From: SZUA-35 sp964351995
GTDB taxonomy: Bacteria; Actinomycetota; Acidimicrobiia; Acidimicrobiales; SZUA-35
Reading direction: 5' to 3'
Assembly (NCBI GenBank): GCA_964351995.1
Contig: CAYGQE010000010.1
Span: forward strand, 62,001-126,000
Length of the DNA stretch: 64,000 bases
The position numbers and the translations under genes are program-made. The number at the start of each line of letters is the position of its first letter. Positions within the stretch are counted from its first letter, which is position 1. Below the pieces are notes generated by a model, which worked only from the letters and a program-made list of their open reading frames with translations, made no database searches and was not told the origin of the DNA. Positions 14,878 to 23,694 of the stretch are shown piece by piece.

Positions 14878-15981
14878 TTAGAGCCCGATGCGCTGAGCGA
14901 GGAGCTCGCGGTGGTAGGCGGGATCGCCGAACATGAGCTCTGAGCTCTTTGCCCGCTTGAAGTAAAGGTGCGCCGGGTGCTCCCAGGTGAAACCAATACC
15001 GCCGTGAATCTGGATGTTCTCGGCTGCAGCGTGGAAGTATGCGTCGGAGCAGTAGGCCTTGGCGAGGCTGGCGGTCGAGGCGAGTTCGTCGTTCATCTCG
15101 GCGGCGCACCACAGACCGTAGTACGCAGCGGACTTGGCCGACTCGACTTCGAGGAGCATGTCAGCACACTTGTGCTTGATGGCCTGGAACGAACCGATCG
15201 GGCGACCGAACTGCACACGATCTTTGGCGTACTGGACCGCCATCTCGAGGACGAACTGAGCGCCGCCAACCTGCTCGGCGGCGAGTGCAACTGCGGCGAG
15301 GTCGAGAACGGTCGTCAGCGTGTCCCAGCCGCCACCGTCGGTGCCGATCAGGGTGCCCTGGGCACCGTTGAGCTCGATCTTGGCCTGCTTGCGGGTCTGG
15401 TCCATGGTGGCGAGCGCCGTGGCGGTCACTCCGGCATCGTCGCCCTGGACGGCATAGAGGCTGGTGCCGGCGGCGCTCTTGGCGGCGACAATCAGCAGGC
15501 TGGCGGTGGCACCGTCGATGACGAAGCTCTTGGTGCCGGTGATCTTGCCGTCGGCGTCAGCGGTGGCGGTGATCGCTGATTCGTCCCACTTGCCGTTCTC
15601 TTCGGTGTAGGCGAGCGTGGCGATGGTCTCGCCAGAAGCGATACCCGGGAGGTAGGCAGCCTTGGCCGCGTCATCGCCGGAGTGCATCACGGCCAGGCTG
15701 GCGACGACGCCGGAGAAGAAGGGGGCGCACAGCAGTGCACGTCCCATCTCTTCGAGCACGACACCCAGCTCGACGAAGCTGAAGCCCTGGCCACCGAATT
15801 CCTCAGGAATGATGAGGCTTTGGAGGCCCATTTGCTCGGCCATCTGGCTCCACACGGCCTGGTCGTAGCCGTTGTCGGTTTCCATCTGCTCGCGGACGGC
15901 TTCTTCAGATGACTTCTCGGTCATGAAGGAGCGCACGAATTCGCGGAGTTGTTCTTGTTCCTCGGTGAAAGCAAAGTTCAT
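14878..15981 (-). CDS. Acyl-CoA dehydrogenase family protein
   Basis: A 367-residue flavoprotein with the full ACAD layout: N-terminal helical domain (MNFAFTEEQEQLREFVRSF), middle beta domain (ATLAYTEENGKWDE region), and C-terminal helical domain with FGRPIGSFQAIKHKCADM and IQIHGGIGFTWEHPAHLYFKR. It likely oxidises an acyl-CoA or a steroid/branched substrate using FAD. The start at 15981 fits family N-termini and has a TACGTT box 7 nt upstream. It is monocistronic, with terminator hairpins downstream and the divergent toxin-antitoxin pair upstream. Confidence 0.9.
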   Translation of the reverse strand: MNFAFTEEQEQLREFVRSFMTEKSSEEAVREQMETDNGYDQAVWSQMAEQMGLQSLIIPEEFGGQGFSFVELGVVLEEMGRALLCAPFFSGVVASLAVMHSGDDAAKAAYLPGIASGETIATLAYTEENGKWDESAITATADADGKITGTKSFVIDGATASLLIVAAKSAAGTSLYAVQGDDAGVTATALATMDQTRKQAKIELNGAQGTLIGTDGGGWDTLTTVLDLAAVALAAEQVGGAQFVLEMAVQYAKDRVQFGRPIGSFQAIKHKCADMLLEVESAKSAAYYGLWCAAEMNDELASTASLAKAYCSDAYFHAAAENIQIHGGIGFTWEHPAHLYFKRAKSSELMFGDPAYHRELLAQRIGL

Positions 15982-15988
15982 GTGCGGC

Positions 15989-15994
15989 AACGTA
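15989..15994 (-). promoter_or_regulatory. Leaderless-type -10 box (TACGTT)
   Basis: TACGTT on the minus strand, 7 nt before the acyl-CoA dehydrogenase ATG at 15981. Confidence 0.4.
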
Positions 15995-16025
15995 GTCATC
16001 GATCCAGCGCTCCGCAATTCGACAT

Positions 16026-16045
16026 GTGTACGCATGTGCTACACT
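16026..16045 (+). promoter_or_regulatory. Toxin-antitoxin promoter with overlapping inverted repeat
   Basis: TACACT at 16040-16045 ends 6 nt before the antitoxin ATG, suggesting a leaderless transcript. GTGTA (16026-16030) and TACAC (16040-16044) form an inverted repeat over the -10 region, a sensible site for autorepression by the antitoxin. Confidence 0.45.
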
Positions 16046-16051
16046 GAGGCG

Positions 16052-16333
16052 ATGTTCGAGCCCATCGGAGTCAGAACACTTCGCAACGATGTCGCTGCTG
16101 TGGTGAGAAGAGCCAACAGCGGCGAGCGCATCGTCATCACCGTCGACGGCAAACCAGCGGCCCAGATTGGCCCCCTCTGCCCCGACGACGCCGGCGTCAC
16201 CCTCTGGGATCTCGCCGGGGCTGGTCTGGTCGAGCCGCCTCGACGCTTCGACCGGCCCGACGAACCCACGCCTCTTCCGCTTGCCGCTGATCTGCGGGTC
16301 GACCGTTTGATGGATCAGGTGCGTTCCCGGTGA
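16052..16333 (+). CDS. Phd/YefM-type antitoxin
   Basis: A 93-residue antitoxin. The N-terminal Phd/YefM DNA-binding fold is seen in VRTLRNDVAAVVRRANSGER followed by IVITVDGKPAAQIGPL. The C-terminal half (WDLAGAGLVEPPRRFDRPDE onward) is Pro/Asp-rich and probably wraps the toxin. Its stop overlaps the PIN toxin start by 4 bp (GTGA), typical of translationally coupled type II systems. It should repress its own promoter. Confidence 0.88.
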   Translation: MFEPIGVRTLRNDVAAVVRRANSGERIVITVDGKPAAQIGPLCPDDAGVTLWDLAGAGLVEPPRRFDRPDEPTPLPLAADLRVDRLMDQVRSR

Positions 16334-16761
16334 CGGCCTCTGTCATGCGAACGATTGCCGTACTCGACACATCTGCACTTCTGCGCCGCTACCTCGGCGA
16401 TCGCGATCGCCGCCTCGTCATCGACGCGATGGACGGCGCTGACGAATGGGCCGCATCGAGTCTGGCCCGAACCGAACTCCAGATCGCCCTGCATCACGCT
16501 GCGCCGTCGGCTCGAATCCAGCGCGAGTTGTGGTCGCTGGTTCGAGATGACTGGGAAGCCATCTGGGAGATCCCGGTCGACGGCCGCTGTTTGGCACGCG
16601 CCGCCGAGATCGGTTCTCGCTACGGCATGGCTGTAGCCGACGCAATCCACGTCGCTGCTGCGGATCGACTCCCCCGCCCCGCCACCTTCGTCACGTTCGA
16701 ACGGCAACAGATCCCCGCCGCCGCCGACCTCGGCTTCGAAGTGATCAGCCCTGCGTCCTAG
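16330..16761 (+). CDS. vapC: PIN-domain toxin (VapC family)
   Basis: A 143-residue PIN-domain ribonuclease with GTG start overlapping the antitoxin stop. Acidic catalytic-site residues are visible: Asp in AVLDTSALLRRYLGD, Glu in SLARTELQIAL, and Asp in GMAVADAIHVAAA, with a final acidic position near FVTFERQQ (conserved Asp there replaced by Glu). VapC toxins are metal-dependent RNases that cleave tRNA or rRNA and are silenced by the cognate antitoxin. Its position with a Phd-type antitoxin is a common pairing. Confidence 0.88.
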   Translation: MTASVMRTIAVLDTSALLRRYLGDRDRRLVIDAMDGADEWAASSLARTELQIALHHAAPSARIQRELWSLVRDDWEAIWEIPVDGRCLARAAEIGSRYGMAVADAIHVAAADRLPRPATFVTFERQQIPAAADLGFEVISPAS

Positions 16762-16814
16762 CGAACCGAACCCGGGGCTGCAGCTATCGATACTGAGGGT
16801 CACAAACCCGGGGT

Positions 16815-17921
16815 TCAGGGTGCGATATCGATGTGCTGGTAGTCCTTGAGAGTGAACCAATCGCCGCCCCAGCGCCAGCCGGGAGTGAACCGCACCAGTG
16901 TCACGAGTGCATCGTTCTCACGGAGCATTCCCGGCTCGTACACCGACCGATCGACCCAGGGTGAACCGTTGGGCGGCAAGACGAGATCGCCTCGCACATA
17001 CGGGTTGACCAGCGGATTGATGTCGATCGCTCGACCGAACGCATGACGCGACCAACCCGACCCACCAACGACGGGACGACAGTTGAAGGCGCTGGTGTTG
17101 TTGACCGCCATCATCGCGTCGTCATCACCTGCGAAATCAGCGGCGGGATGCATCGACGTGATCGGCACCCTCTGGCGGTAGAGCTCGGCGAAGAAGGCGG
17201 TGACATCGTCGGCGACGTCTCGGTGCACCGTCAGCCGGCCTTCGCTGACTTTGCCGCTGGCGTTGATGTGGCTGACGTCCAGATGAAGGAGTTCCGCCGG
17301 CCCAACGGGACAGCCACTGCGCCAGCTCTCACCCAGATCGGCCTCGGTCACCGCACGGCGTTTGACCGAAAACGCCGGTCGACCGTCGGCGTATCCAGGA
17401 GCAACCGTGCCGGTGAGGTCGACGAATTCGGGCGACTCGCTGAACAGAACGACGACCCTGCGCCGCTCCATCCCGTCGGCGAGTTGATCGAGCCAGAACG
17501 AGCGCCCACCGGCATCGGGCGTGCGGTCGAGCACGTTTCGATAGAGCTGATCAACAAAGCTGGCAGCTCCAGGAAGGCCGAACCGTTCCCGGTATTCGGG
17601 GCTGTCGATGAAGAAGTCAGCGACCCGCTCGAGCGCCATGCCCTCGATCCGGTTGACCACCCAGAAGTCGAAACCCGACTGATCTGGAGGGCGGCCGAAC
17701 ACGGCCCGATACAGCCGCTCGACATCGCCCTCTTCTGGTCGAACCCCCCGCTCGGCGAGATACGCCGTGCTGTCATCGACTGCGCCGACATCCACGCTCA
17801 CCTGCTGTTCCGCAACCGTGCTCGTACTCAGAATTCCCATCTCTGGGCTTTCTCGGAACCAGTTCGGAGAGAGAAGGCCCCCGAGAACGATGAACGCCGG
17901 AAACAGCCGAGCGAGAATCAT
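16815..17921 (-). CDS. Secreted DUF4214 / M15 D,D-carboxypeptidase-like protein
   Basis: A 368-residue protein with an N-terminal membrane segment (LFPAFIVLGGLLSP). Two DUF4214-type repeats follow (VERLYRAVFGRPPDQSGFDF and VDQLYRNVLDRTPDAGGRSF), then a C-terminal peptidase-M15/VanY-like domain with the zinc motif SRHAFGRAIDINP and the second ligand region YQHIDIAP at the extreme C-terminus. DUF4214 occurs in surface proteins; M15 enzymes trim peptidoglycan stem peptides. It probably acts outside the membrane on the cell wall. It follows the SDR gene by 17 bp and may be cotranscribed. Confidence 0.85.
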   Translation of the reverse strand: MILARLFPAFIVLGGLLSPNWFRESPEMGILSTSTVAEQQVSVDVGAVDDSTAYLAERGVRPEEGDVERLYRAVFGRPPDQSGFDFWVVNRIEGMALERVADFFIDSPEYRERFGLPGAASFVDQLYRNVLDRTPDAGGRSFWLDQLADGMERRRVVVLFSESPEFVDLTGTVAPGYADGRPAFSVKRRAVTEADLGESWRSGCPVGPAELLHLDVSHINASGKVSEGRLTVHRDVADDVTAFFAELYRQRVPITSMHPAADFAGDDDAMMAVNNTSAFNCRPVVGGSGWSRHAFGRAIDINPLVNPYVRGDLVLPPNGSPWVDRSVYEPGMLRENDALVTLVRFTPGWRWGGDWFTLKDYQHIDIAP

Positions 17922-17938
17922 GAGTGGGAGCGGGACCG

Positions 17939-18778
17939 TCAGACCTTTGGGGCCATGGCATCACCAGGCAGCGGACCATCACCGGCCAAGATGCCCTGGA
18001 ATCGACGCATGCCACCGAGCCAACGCTCGCGGTCTGCGCCCTTGCGCTCGGCGTAGGTGGCGACTTCGGGATGAGGCAGCACGAGGAAGCGTTCGTTGCG
18101 AATCGCATCGAGGCACTCCGCTGCAACGTCTTCGGAACTGAGCACACCGTCGCCGGCGGCCACACCGCCGTCGAGATCGTCATCAGCGTTGTCGATGCGC
18201 TCGTCCGGGCTGTTCTTGATGATGTTCGTGGCCACAGCCTGAGGGCAGAGGACCGAGATGCGCACGCCCTGATGATGATGGGTGATGCTGACCCACTCAG
18301 CAAAGGAAACCGCAGCGGCTTTGGTGACCGAGTACGACATCGAACCGATCTGGGACAGCAAGCCTGCGGCCGATGCGGTGTTCAGCAGATAACCCTCGCC
18401 CCTGGCGATCATCGACGGCAACACCGCTCGAGCTGCGTACATGTGGGCCATCACGTGCACTTCCCACATGTGTTGCACACGCTCGTTGGTGTCCTCGAGC
18501 CCAGCAACGGTGACGTAGCCAGCATTCGAAACGAACAGATCGATCGGGCCGTGGGCCGCTTCGGTCTGTTCCACCATGGCGATGATCGCCGCTTCGTCAC
18601 GCACATCGATTTCTACCGCTGTGCCGCCGACGGCCTCGGCCACAACGGCAGCAGCCGCCCCGTCGAGATCGGCCACCACGATGTGGCGAGCTCCTTCGAC
18701 ATGGGCGGCTTTCGCCAGTGCTTCACCGATTCCAGAACCGGCTCCAGTGATGACAACGACACGATCTTGGAGTTCCAT
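17939..18778 (-). CDS. Short-chain dehydrogenase/reductase
   Basis: A 279-residue classical SDR: nucleotide motif TGAGSGIGEAL, adenine-pocket VADLD and IDVRD, the NAG motif (VSNAGYV), and the catalytic Ser...YSVTK. It binds NAD(H) or NADP(H) and oxidises or reduces an alcohol/ketone; the substrate is unknown. The ATG at 18778 matches the family start; a CATAGT box lies 6 nt upstream. The M15 peptidase gene follows. Confidence 0.88.
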   Translation of the reverse strand: MELQDRVVVITGAGSGIGEALAKAAHVEGARHIVVADLDGAAAAVVAEAVGGTAVEIDVRDEAAIIAMVEQTEAAHGPIDLFVSNAGYVTVAGLEDTNERVQHMWEVHVMAHMYAARAVLPSMIARGEGYLLNTASAAGLLSQIGSMSYSVTKAAAVSFAEWVSITHHHQGVRISVLCPQAVATNIIKNSPDERIDNADDDLDGGVAAGDGVLSSEDVAAECLDAIRNERFLVLPHPEVATYAERKGADRERWLGGMRRFQGILAGDGPLPGDAMAPKV

Positions 18779-18833
18779 GGCGACACTATGCCGTGCCGGC
18801 CTCAGCACTACCAGATGAGCGTTGGTGCGAGAT

Positions 18834-19319
18834 CTACCAACCGGCCCCGGTGACGGTCAGGGCGGTTGCGCCCGTGCAAGCTGCGGTCGTTGTCGAGCCG
18901 TACTGGGTTGCACCGTTGGCGCGGACCCGGACGAAGTAGCACGTGCCAGAGTCAGAGAGTGACGCTGCACCGAACTCGTCGTTGCCGGTGTTCGGGCCGA
19001 CGCTGACGATGGCATCGTCCGTGGAGGCGACGTTGCTGGCAACCCACGTGAGCTGAGGCTCGGCAGTCGCCATGCCGGCGGAGTCCGCACCACTGAAATC
19101 TCCAGTGTCGGTGAACAGGATGAGCGAGGTGGTCTGACCAATCCGGAGATTCGACTGAGCGGCCCGATCCTGTGCCCGTGAGCGGGCTCCGAGGAAGGTC
19201 GGAATGCCGATGGCGAGGAGAATGCCGATGATCAAGACGACGACCATCACTTCGATCAGGGTGAAACCCTGTTCGCCGCGGCGGCGGGCATCACGGGCTT
19301 TGCGGTAGCTGGGGATCAT
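18834..19319 (-). CDS. pilA: Type IV pilin (major prepilin candidate)
   Basis: A 161-residue prepilin: basic leader, cleavage motif EQG-FTLIEVMVVVLIIGILL with Glu5 of the mature protein, then an amphipathic alpha-1 helix and a small globular domain with two Cys (GTCYFVRV and TTAACTG) that could form the D-region disulfide. A GAAGGA ribosome-binding site lies 7-8 nt upstream. It is the last gene of the pilT-pilC-pilA run, where the 82-bp gap could house its own promoter. The high expression expected of a major pilin fits the good ribosome-binding site. Confidence 0.92.
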   Translation of the reverse strand: MIPSYRKARDARRRGEQGFTLIEVMVVVLIIGILLAIGIPTFLGARSRAQDRAAQSNLRIGQTTSLILFTDTGDFSGADSAGMATAEPQLTWVASNVASTDDAIVSVGPNTGNDEFGAASLSDSGTCYFVRVRANGATQYGSTTTAACTGATALTVTGAGW

Positions 19320-19401
19320 TGCGGGTTCCTTCGTAGGTGAATGAAGTCAGTCTCGGAATGGGAGATGTGAACGTGAGGCCGAACATCGAACAATTTTTGG
19401 C

Positions 19402-20754
19402 TCACTGAACGAGGTCGATGATCCGGAACATCGGGAGGTACAGCGAGATCACCATTCCGCCCACGACCAGCCCGATCACTGCCATCAACAGAGGTTCGAT
19501 CAGGGCAGCGAACCCAGCGACCGCTGTCTCGACTTCGCCCTCGTAGGTACGTCCCACCACGTCGAGCATTTCTTCGAGCGAACCGCTCTCCTCGCCCACC
19601 GTGATCAGTTGCAGGACCATGGGAGGGAAGATCGGGTGATCGGCCAGATTCGAGGCGACGCTCTCGCCGTTGCGAACGCCATCGATCGTGTCGAGCAACG
19701 CATCAGTCACGACACGATTGCCTGTGGTGTCAGCCGCGATCCGCAGCGTCTCGAGCACGGGCACACCGGCTCTGGTCAGCACTGACAGTGTGCGGCCCAG
19801 ACGGGCCAGCGCACTCTTGTGGACCAACGGCCCGACAAGAGGAAGGCGGAGCTTGGCTTGGTCCCAGCGCAGTCGGCCATTCGGGGTCTTCAGCCATCGC
19901 CGGATCGCAAACACCGTGCCGGCGAGGCCGATGATGACGAAGGGGAGGTAGTCGGTCAAGGCAGTCGAGAGGAACACCAACACGCGGGTCGGGAGTGGCA
20001 GGGTGCCTTCAAGATCCTCGTAGATTCCGGTGAAAACGGGAACGACGAAGATCAGCATTGCCGCAATGACGCCAATGACCATGACGAGTACGGCGATGGG
20101 ATACGACATTGCCGACTTGATCTTGTTCGCCACGGCCACCGAGCGCTCCATGGTCGAGGCGAGCTGCTCGAGCACCACATCGAGCGCACCGGCGGCCTCC
20201 CCAGCACGAACCATCGACACGAAGAGCTGATCGAACACCTTCGGGTGCCGATCCATCGACTGGCTGAGGGAGTCGCCGCTGGAAACGCTGATCTCCATGT
20301 CGGCCATCGTCTGTTTGAGCAGCGGGTTTTCGGACTGTTCACCGAGAACACCCAGGCTGCGTACCAGCGGTATGCCGGCACCGACCATGGTGGAGAACTG
20401 CCGCGCCACGACGGCCAGCTCTGACTTCTTGACCCTGGGGCCGAGACCGGGAATCGACATCTCAGCCGAGAACACCGAAGCCCTGGCTTTGTTCACCGCA
20501 ATCGGCCGCTTGCCCAATCGCCGTAGTCGATCGACGACCTCTTGTTCAGTGGCGGCAACGATCTTGCCTTCTTCGATCTCACCGTCAGACCCGACAGCCA
20601 CGAACGCAAACGTCGACGCTGGCGTTGCCTTCACCGGCGTGGCCGATGCAGCTTCCCTCGACGCTTCGCGTGCGGCGCTCCGCTTGGCGGCTCGCATCTC
20701 CTTGGCCTTGGCCGCGTCGTCCACCGATGGCGGCGACTTCATCGACATCACCAT
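19402..20754 (-). CDS. pilC: Type IV pilus inner-membrane platform protein PilC
   Basis: A 450-residue PilC/GspF protein. The charged N-terminus contains a short Ala/Arg-rich extension, then TFAFVAVGSDGEIEEGKIVA, and two T2SSF domains (about 120-240 and 320-440), each with membrane helices (IAVLVMVIGVIAAMLIFVVP; PFVIIGLAGTVFAIRRW; LLMAVIGLVVGGMVISLYL). It anchors the PilB and PilT motors. Its start overlaps the pilT stop by 7 bp, indicating translational coupling. Confidence 0.93.
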   Translation of the reverse strand: MVMSMKSPPSVDDAAKAKEMRAAKRSAAREASREAASATPVKATPASTFAFVAVGSDGEIEEGKIVAATEQEVVDRLRRLGKRPIAVNKARASVFSAEMSIPGLGPRVKKSELAVVARQFSTMVGAGIPLVRSLGVLGEQSENPLLKQTMADMEISVSSGDSLSQSMDRHPKVFDQLFVSMVRAGEAAGALDVVLEQLASTMERSVAVANKIKSAMSYPIAVLVMVIGVIAAMLIFVVPVFTGIYEDLEGTLPLPTRVLVFLSTALTDYLPFVIIGLAGTVFAIRRWLKTPNGRLRWDQAKLRLPLVGPLVHKSALARLGRTLSVLTRAGVPVLETLRIAADTTGNRVVTDALLDTIDGVRNGESVASNLADHPIFPPMVLQLITVGEESGSLEEMLDVVGRTYEGEVETAVAGFAALIEPLLMAVIGLVVGGMVISLYLPMFRIIDLVQ

Positions 20755-21860
20755 GACGGGACCAGGGCTCGGGATTGCTCCATGGTGTGCATTCCGTCAT
20801 CGGCTCCTGTCTCGATCACCGACCTCAGCTGGTGGACCTTGTCATCTCTTATGAGGTTTCTGACCGCCCCAGTGGCCACGAGGATCTCAGTGATCGGGAC
20901 GAAACGTTCGCCGACTCGCTCGAGGCTCTGAGACAAGATCCCCTGGAGCGACAGGGCGAGCTGGGAGCGGATCTGTGTCTGTTGATCGGCGGGGAACACA
21001 TCGATCAGCCGGTGAATGGCACCGGCAGTGTCACCACTGTGCAACGTGGCGAGCACAAGGTGACCGGTCTCGGCCGCAGTGAGCGCCGTGCGAATTGTCT
21101 CGAGGTCGCGCAGCTCGCCCAGCAGAATGACGTCGGGATCTTGGCGAAGGGCATGGCGAAGTGCGATCGAGAAGCTCTTGGTGTCAACCCCGACCTCGCG
21201 CTGCTGGATGACGGCTTGTCGAGGGATGTATTGGAACTCGATGGGGTCCTCGACGGTGACGATGTGGGTTGCTCTCGATCGATTGATCGTTTCGATCATC
21301 GAGGCCAGCGTTGTGGACTTGCCTGATCCAGTGCGCCCGGTCACCAACACCAGGCCGTGCTCGAGATCGGCGAACCTGCGCACGATCTGTGGAAGACCAA
21401 GGTCTTCGATCGCCGGGATGCGAGTGGCGATGAGCCGGAAGGCGGCCGCAAGCGTTCCGCTCTGCAGAAAGACGCTGGCTCGGATGCGCAGGAGATGATC
21501 CCCAACGGGGATCAGCAGCGCAGCATCGAGATCGCCGCTCCCCCGCAGGGTCGCCAGCTGTGCTGGGCTCAACAACGACGTGACGAAGCTCTCGATCTCG
21601 GAGGCAACGAGCGGTCCGAACTCTCGGGCCGGCCGCAAATCGCCGCGCACACGGAAGTGCGGACTCGAGCCAACGGAGATGTGGACATCTGAGGCGCCAA
21701 GCTTTTCTGCCAACTCGAACAGCGCGAGCAGTCGGTGCGTCGTCGGCACCGCCGGGACAGATGGCTCGGGTCGTTCTGGTTCTGCTGTCGGTGCTCCAAG
21801 CGCCGCAGAAAGAAACGCACGCCCGTCGTCATCCAAACCATCCCATTCAGCAACGCCCAT
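20748..21860 (-). CDS. pilT: Type IV pilus retraction ATPase PilT
   Basis: A 370-residue hexameric secretion-type ATPase. N-terminal PAS-like domain (LFELAEKLGASDVHISVGSS), Walker A GRTGSGKSTT, Asp box, Walker B DPDVILLGELRDLET, and His box TGHLVLATLHS. It lacks the MshEN domain and the tetracysteine zinc motif of PilB, consistent with PilT. The ATG at 21860 is chosen for its GGAG at a 7-nt spacing; an ATG six codons upstream lacks one. It is divergent from pilB, with an inverted repeat between. Confidence 0.92.
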   Translation of the reverse strand: MGVAEWDGLDDDGRAFLSAALGAPTAEPERPEPSVPAVPTTHRLLALFELAEKLGASDVHISVGSSPHFRVRGDLRPAREFGPLVASEIESFVTSLLSPAQLATLRGSGDLDAALLIPVGDHLLRIRASVFLQSGTLAAAFRLIATRIPAIEDLGLPQIVRRFADLEHGLVLVTGRTGSGKSTTLASMIETINRSRATHIVTVEDPIEFQYIPRQAVIQQREVGVDTKSFSIALRHALRQDPDVILLGELRDLETIRTALTAAETGHLVLATLHSGDTAGAIHRLIDVFPADQQTQIRSQLALSLQGILSQSLERVGERFVPITEILVATGAVRNLIRDDKVHQLRSVIETGADDGMHTMEQSRALVPSW

Positions 21861-21910
21861 CAGGAGTCTCCGTCTCATCGGCCGTGACGCGCTCGTCTCC
21901 GGTCATCTGA

Positions 21911-21972
21911 AAGGCTCGGAACACACCCGGCGAGTGTGAGCGCTCATGCGCGGCCGTCGCTGTCCGAGCCTT
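21911..21972. promoter_or_regulatory. Inverted repeat in the pilT/pilB divergent region
   Basis: AAGGCTCGGA (21911-21920) and its exact complement TCCGAGCCTT (21963-21972) enclose 42 bp that contain a second short pairing (CACAC/GTGTG). The right arm ends 5 nt before the pilB ATG. It may be an operator or a leader hairpin affecting pilB translation. Confidence 0.4.
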
Positions 21973-21977
21973 GTCAT

Positions 21978-23687
21978 ATGTCCGCCCCCAGCGCCGTCAA
22001 GACGCGTCGTCGTATTGGAGAGGTCCTTGTTGACCTCGGCTTCCTGAGTGATGAGGACATCGGTCGCGCCCTCGACCTGCAGCGCAGCTCTGGTCGACGG
22101 TTGGGCGAAGTCCTGATCGGTGAGAAGCTCGTCACGTCTCGCCAGCTCCTCGAGGCGTTGGCCGAACAGTTCGGGTTCGAATTCATGGACCTCGACTCGA
22201 TCACGCTCGACACCGAGTTGGCACAACGAGTACCCAAAGCAATGGCCCGCCGCCACCGAGCCCTCCCGGTCATCCGACGAGATGGCGTCGTGGTCGTTGC
22301 GATGATGAACGCCGCCGACGTGCTCGCCATCGACGACATCCGCAACGCACTCGGCGAACAAGTCGCCCCGGTCATGGCCGAGGGCAGTCAGATCCTGGGC
22401 GCGATCAACGATCTCGAACACAGCGACTCTCGGGTGGCCGAGGCCATCCAAGCCGCCGTCGTCGACACCAAACCGATCACGGTCGAGACCACCGATGCCG
22501 CGATCTCCGCTCCTCGGGACGAATCGCCGATCGTACAGTTCGTGGACATCCTCATCGCCAAGGCGATCCAGGAGCGAGCCTCGGACATTCACGTCGAGCC
22601 CTCTGGCGAGGACCTCCGCATTCGGTTCCGAGTCGACGGTGTTCTCACCGACGCCATGACATCGCCGAAGTCGTTGCAGTCGGGCATCATCAGCCGCATC
22701 AAGGTGATGTCGAACATCGACATCGCCGAGCGGCGGCTGCCCCAAGACGGTCGACTCACCGTCGACACCCCAGATGGACAGACTGATCTTCGAGTCGTGA
22801 CCGTGCCCACCGTGCATGGCGAGGCCGCAGTTCTCCGGATCTTGCAGAACGACGCACGAGGCGGCGGTCTGTCGAACCTGGGATTCCTCACGAGTTCGCT
22901 CGACAGCTTCCGGGCTGCCTACACCAAGCCTTGGGGAGCCATCCTCGTGACCGGCCCAACTGGCTCAGGCAAGTCAACCACGCTGTACGGCACACTCGAG
23001 GAGCTCCGCGACCCGACGAAGAACATCATCACCATCGAGGACCCAGTCGAGTTCCGAATGGAAGGCGTGAAGCAAGTCCAGGTCAACGCCAAGGCAGGCA
23101 TGACCTTCCCGACGGCGTTGCGCTCGTTCCTCCGCGCCGACCCCGACATCATTCTCGTCGGCGAGATTCGAGACGCCGAAACCGCCACGATCGCGGTTGA
23201 GGCGTCGCTCACCGGTCACATGGTGCTGTCAACAATTCACACCAACAACGCCGCGTCCACGCCCCTCCGATTGATCGAGATGGGTGTCCAGCCGTTCCTC
23301 GTGACCTCGTCATTGAATGCTGTGCTCGCTCAACGACTGGCCCGGAAACTCTGCGACCGGTGCAAGACCGAACGCAAGATGACCGCCGGCCCCGCTGATC
23401 GCCACATCATCCCGGCCGAGTTCATCGCCGAAGATGGGTCGTACACGGTCTGGAGCCCGGTCGGCTGCCCGACATGTGCCAACACTGGCTACCGCGGCCG
23501 ATTCGCCATCCACGAGGTCCTCACGATGACCGACGAGATGCGGGAACTGATCCTCACCGGTGCGAGCGTCAACAAGATCGAGCACCTGGCGGTGTCGCAA
23601 GGGATGACAACGCTGCGAGATGACGGCCTGCGCAAGGCGCTTGCTGGCGAGACGAGCCTCGAAGAAATTCTCCGCGTCGTCAACTGA
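21978..23687 (+). CDS. pilB: Type IV pilus extension ATPase PilB with MshEN domain
   Basis: A 569-residue motor. The N-terminus holds two tandem 24-residue MshEN motifs (RIGEVLVDLGFLSDEDIGRA... and RLGEVLIGEKLVTSRQLLEA...), the c-di-GMP-binding signature, followed by the N2 domain and ATPase core: Walker A GPTGSGKSTT, Walker B DPDIILVGEIRDAET, His box TGHMVLSTIHTN, and a zinc tetracysteine (CDRCK...CPTC). PilB powers pilus extension, and c-di-GMP probably stimulates it. ATG 21978 is preferred for homology; GTG 21936 is an alternative that would include the inverted repeat. Confidence 0.92.
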   Translation: MSAPSAVKTRRRIGEVLVDLGFLSDEDIGRALDLQRSSGRRLGEVLIGEKLVTSRQLLEALAEQFGFEFMDLDSITLDTELAQRVPKAMARRHRALPVIRRDGVVVVAMMNAADVLAIDDIRNALGEQVAPVMAEGSQILGAINDLEHSDSRVAEAIQAAVVDTKPITVETTDAAISAPRDESPIVQFVDILIAKAIQERASDIHVEPSGEDLRIRFRVDGVLTDAMTSPKSLQSGIISRIKVMSNIDIAERRLPQDGRLTVDTPDGQTDLRVVTVPTVHGEAAVLRILQNDARGGGLSNLGFLTSSLDSFRAAYTKPWGAILVTGPTGSGKSTTLYGTLEELRDPTKNIITIEDPVEFRMEGVKQVQVNAKAGMTFPTALRSFLRADPDIILVGEIRDAETATIAVEASLTGHMVLSTIHTNNAASTPLRLIEMGVQPFLVTSSLNAVLAQRLARKLCDRCKTERKMTAGPADRHIIPAEFIAEDGSYTVWSPVGCPTCANTGYRGRFAIHEVLTMTDEMRELILTGASVNKIEHLAVSQGMTTLRDDGLRKALAGETSLEEILRVVN

Positions 23688-23694
23688 GGGGTCG

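Noticed and set aside
16762..16814. CCCGGG-containing repeats after vapC as a bidirectional terminator
   Set aside because: The two arms pair poorly beyond six bases.
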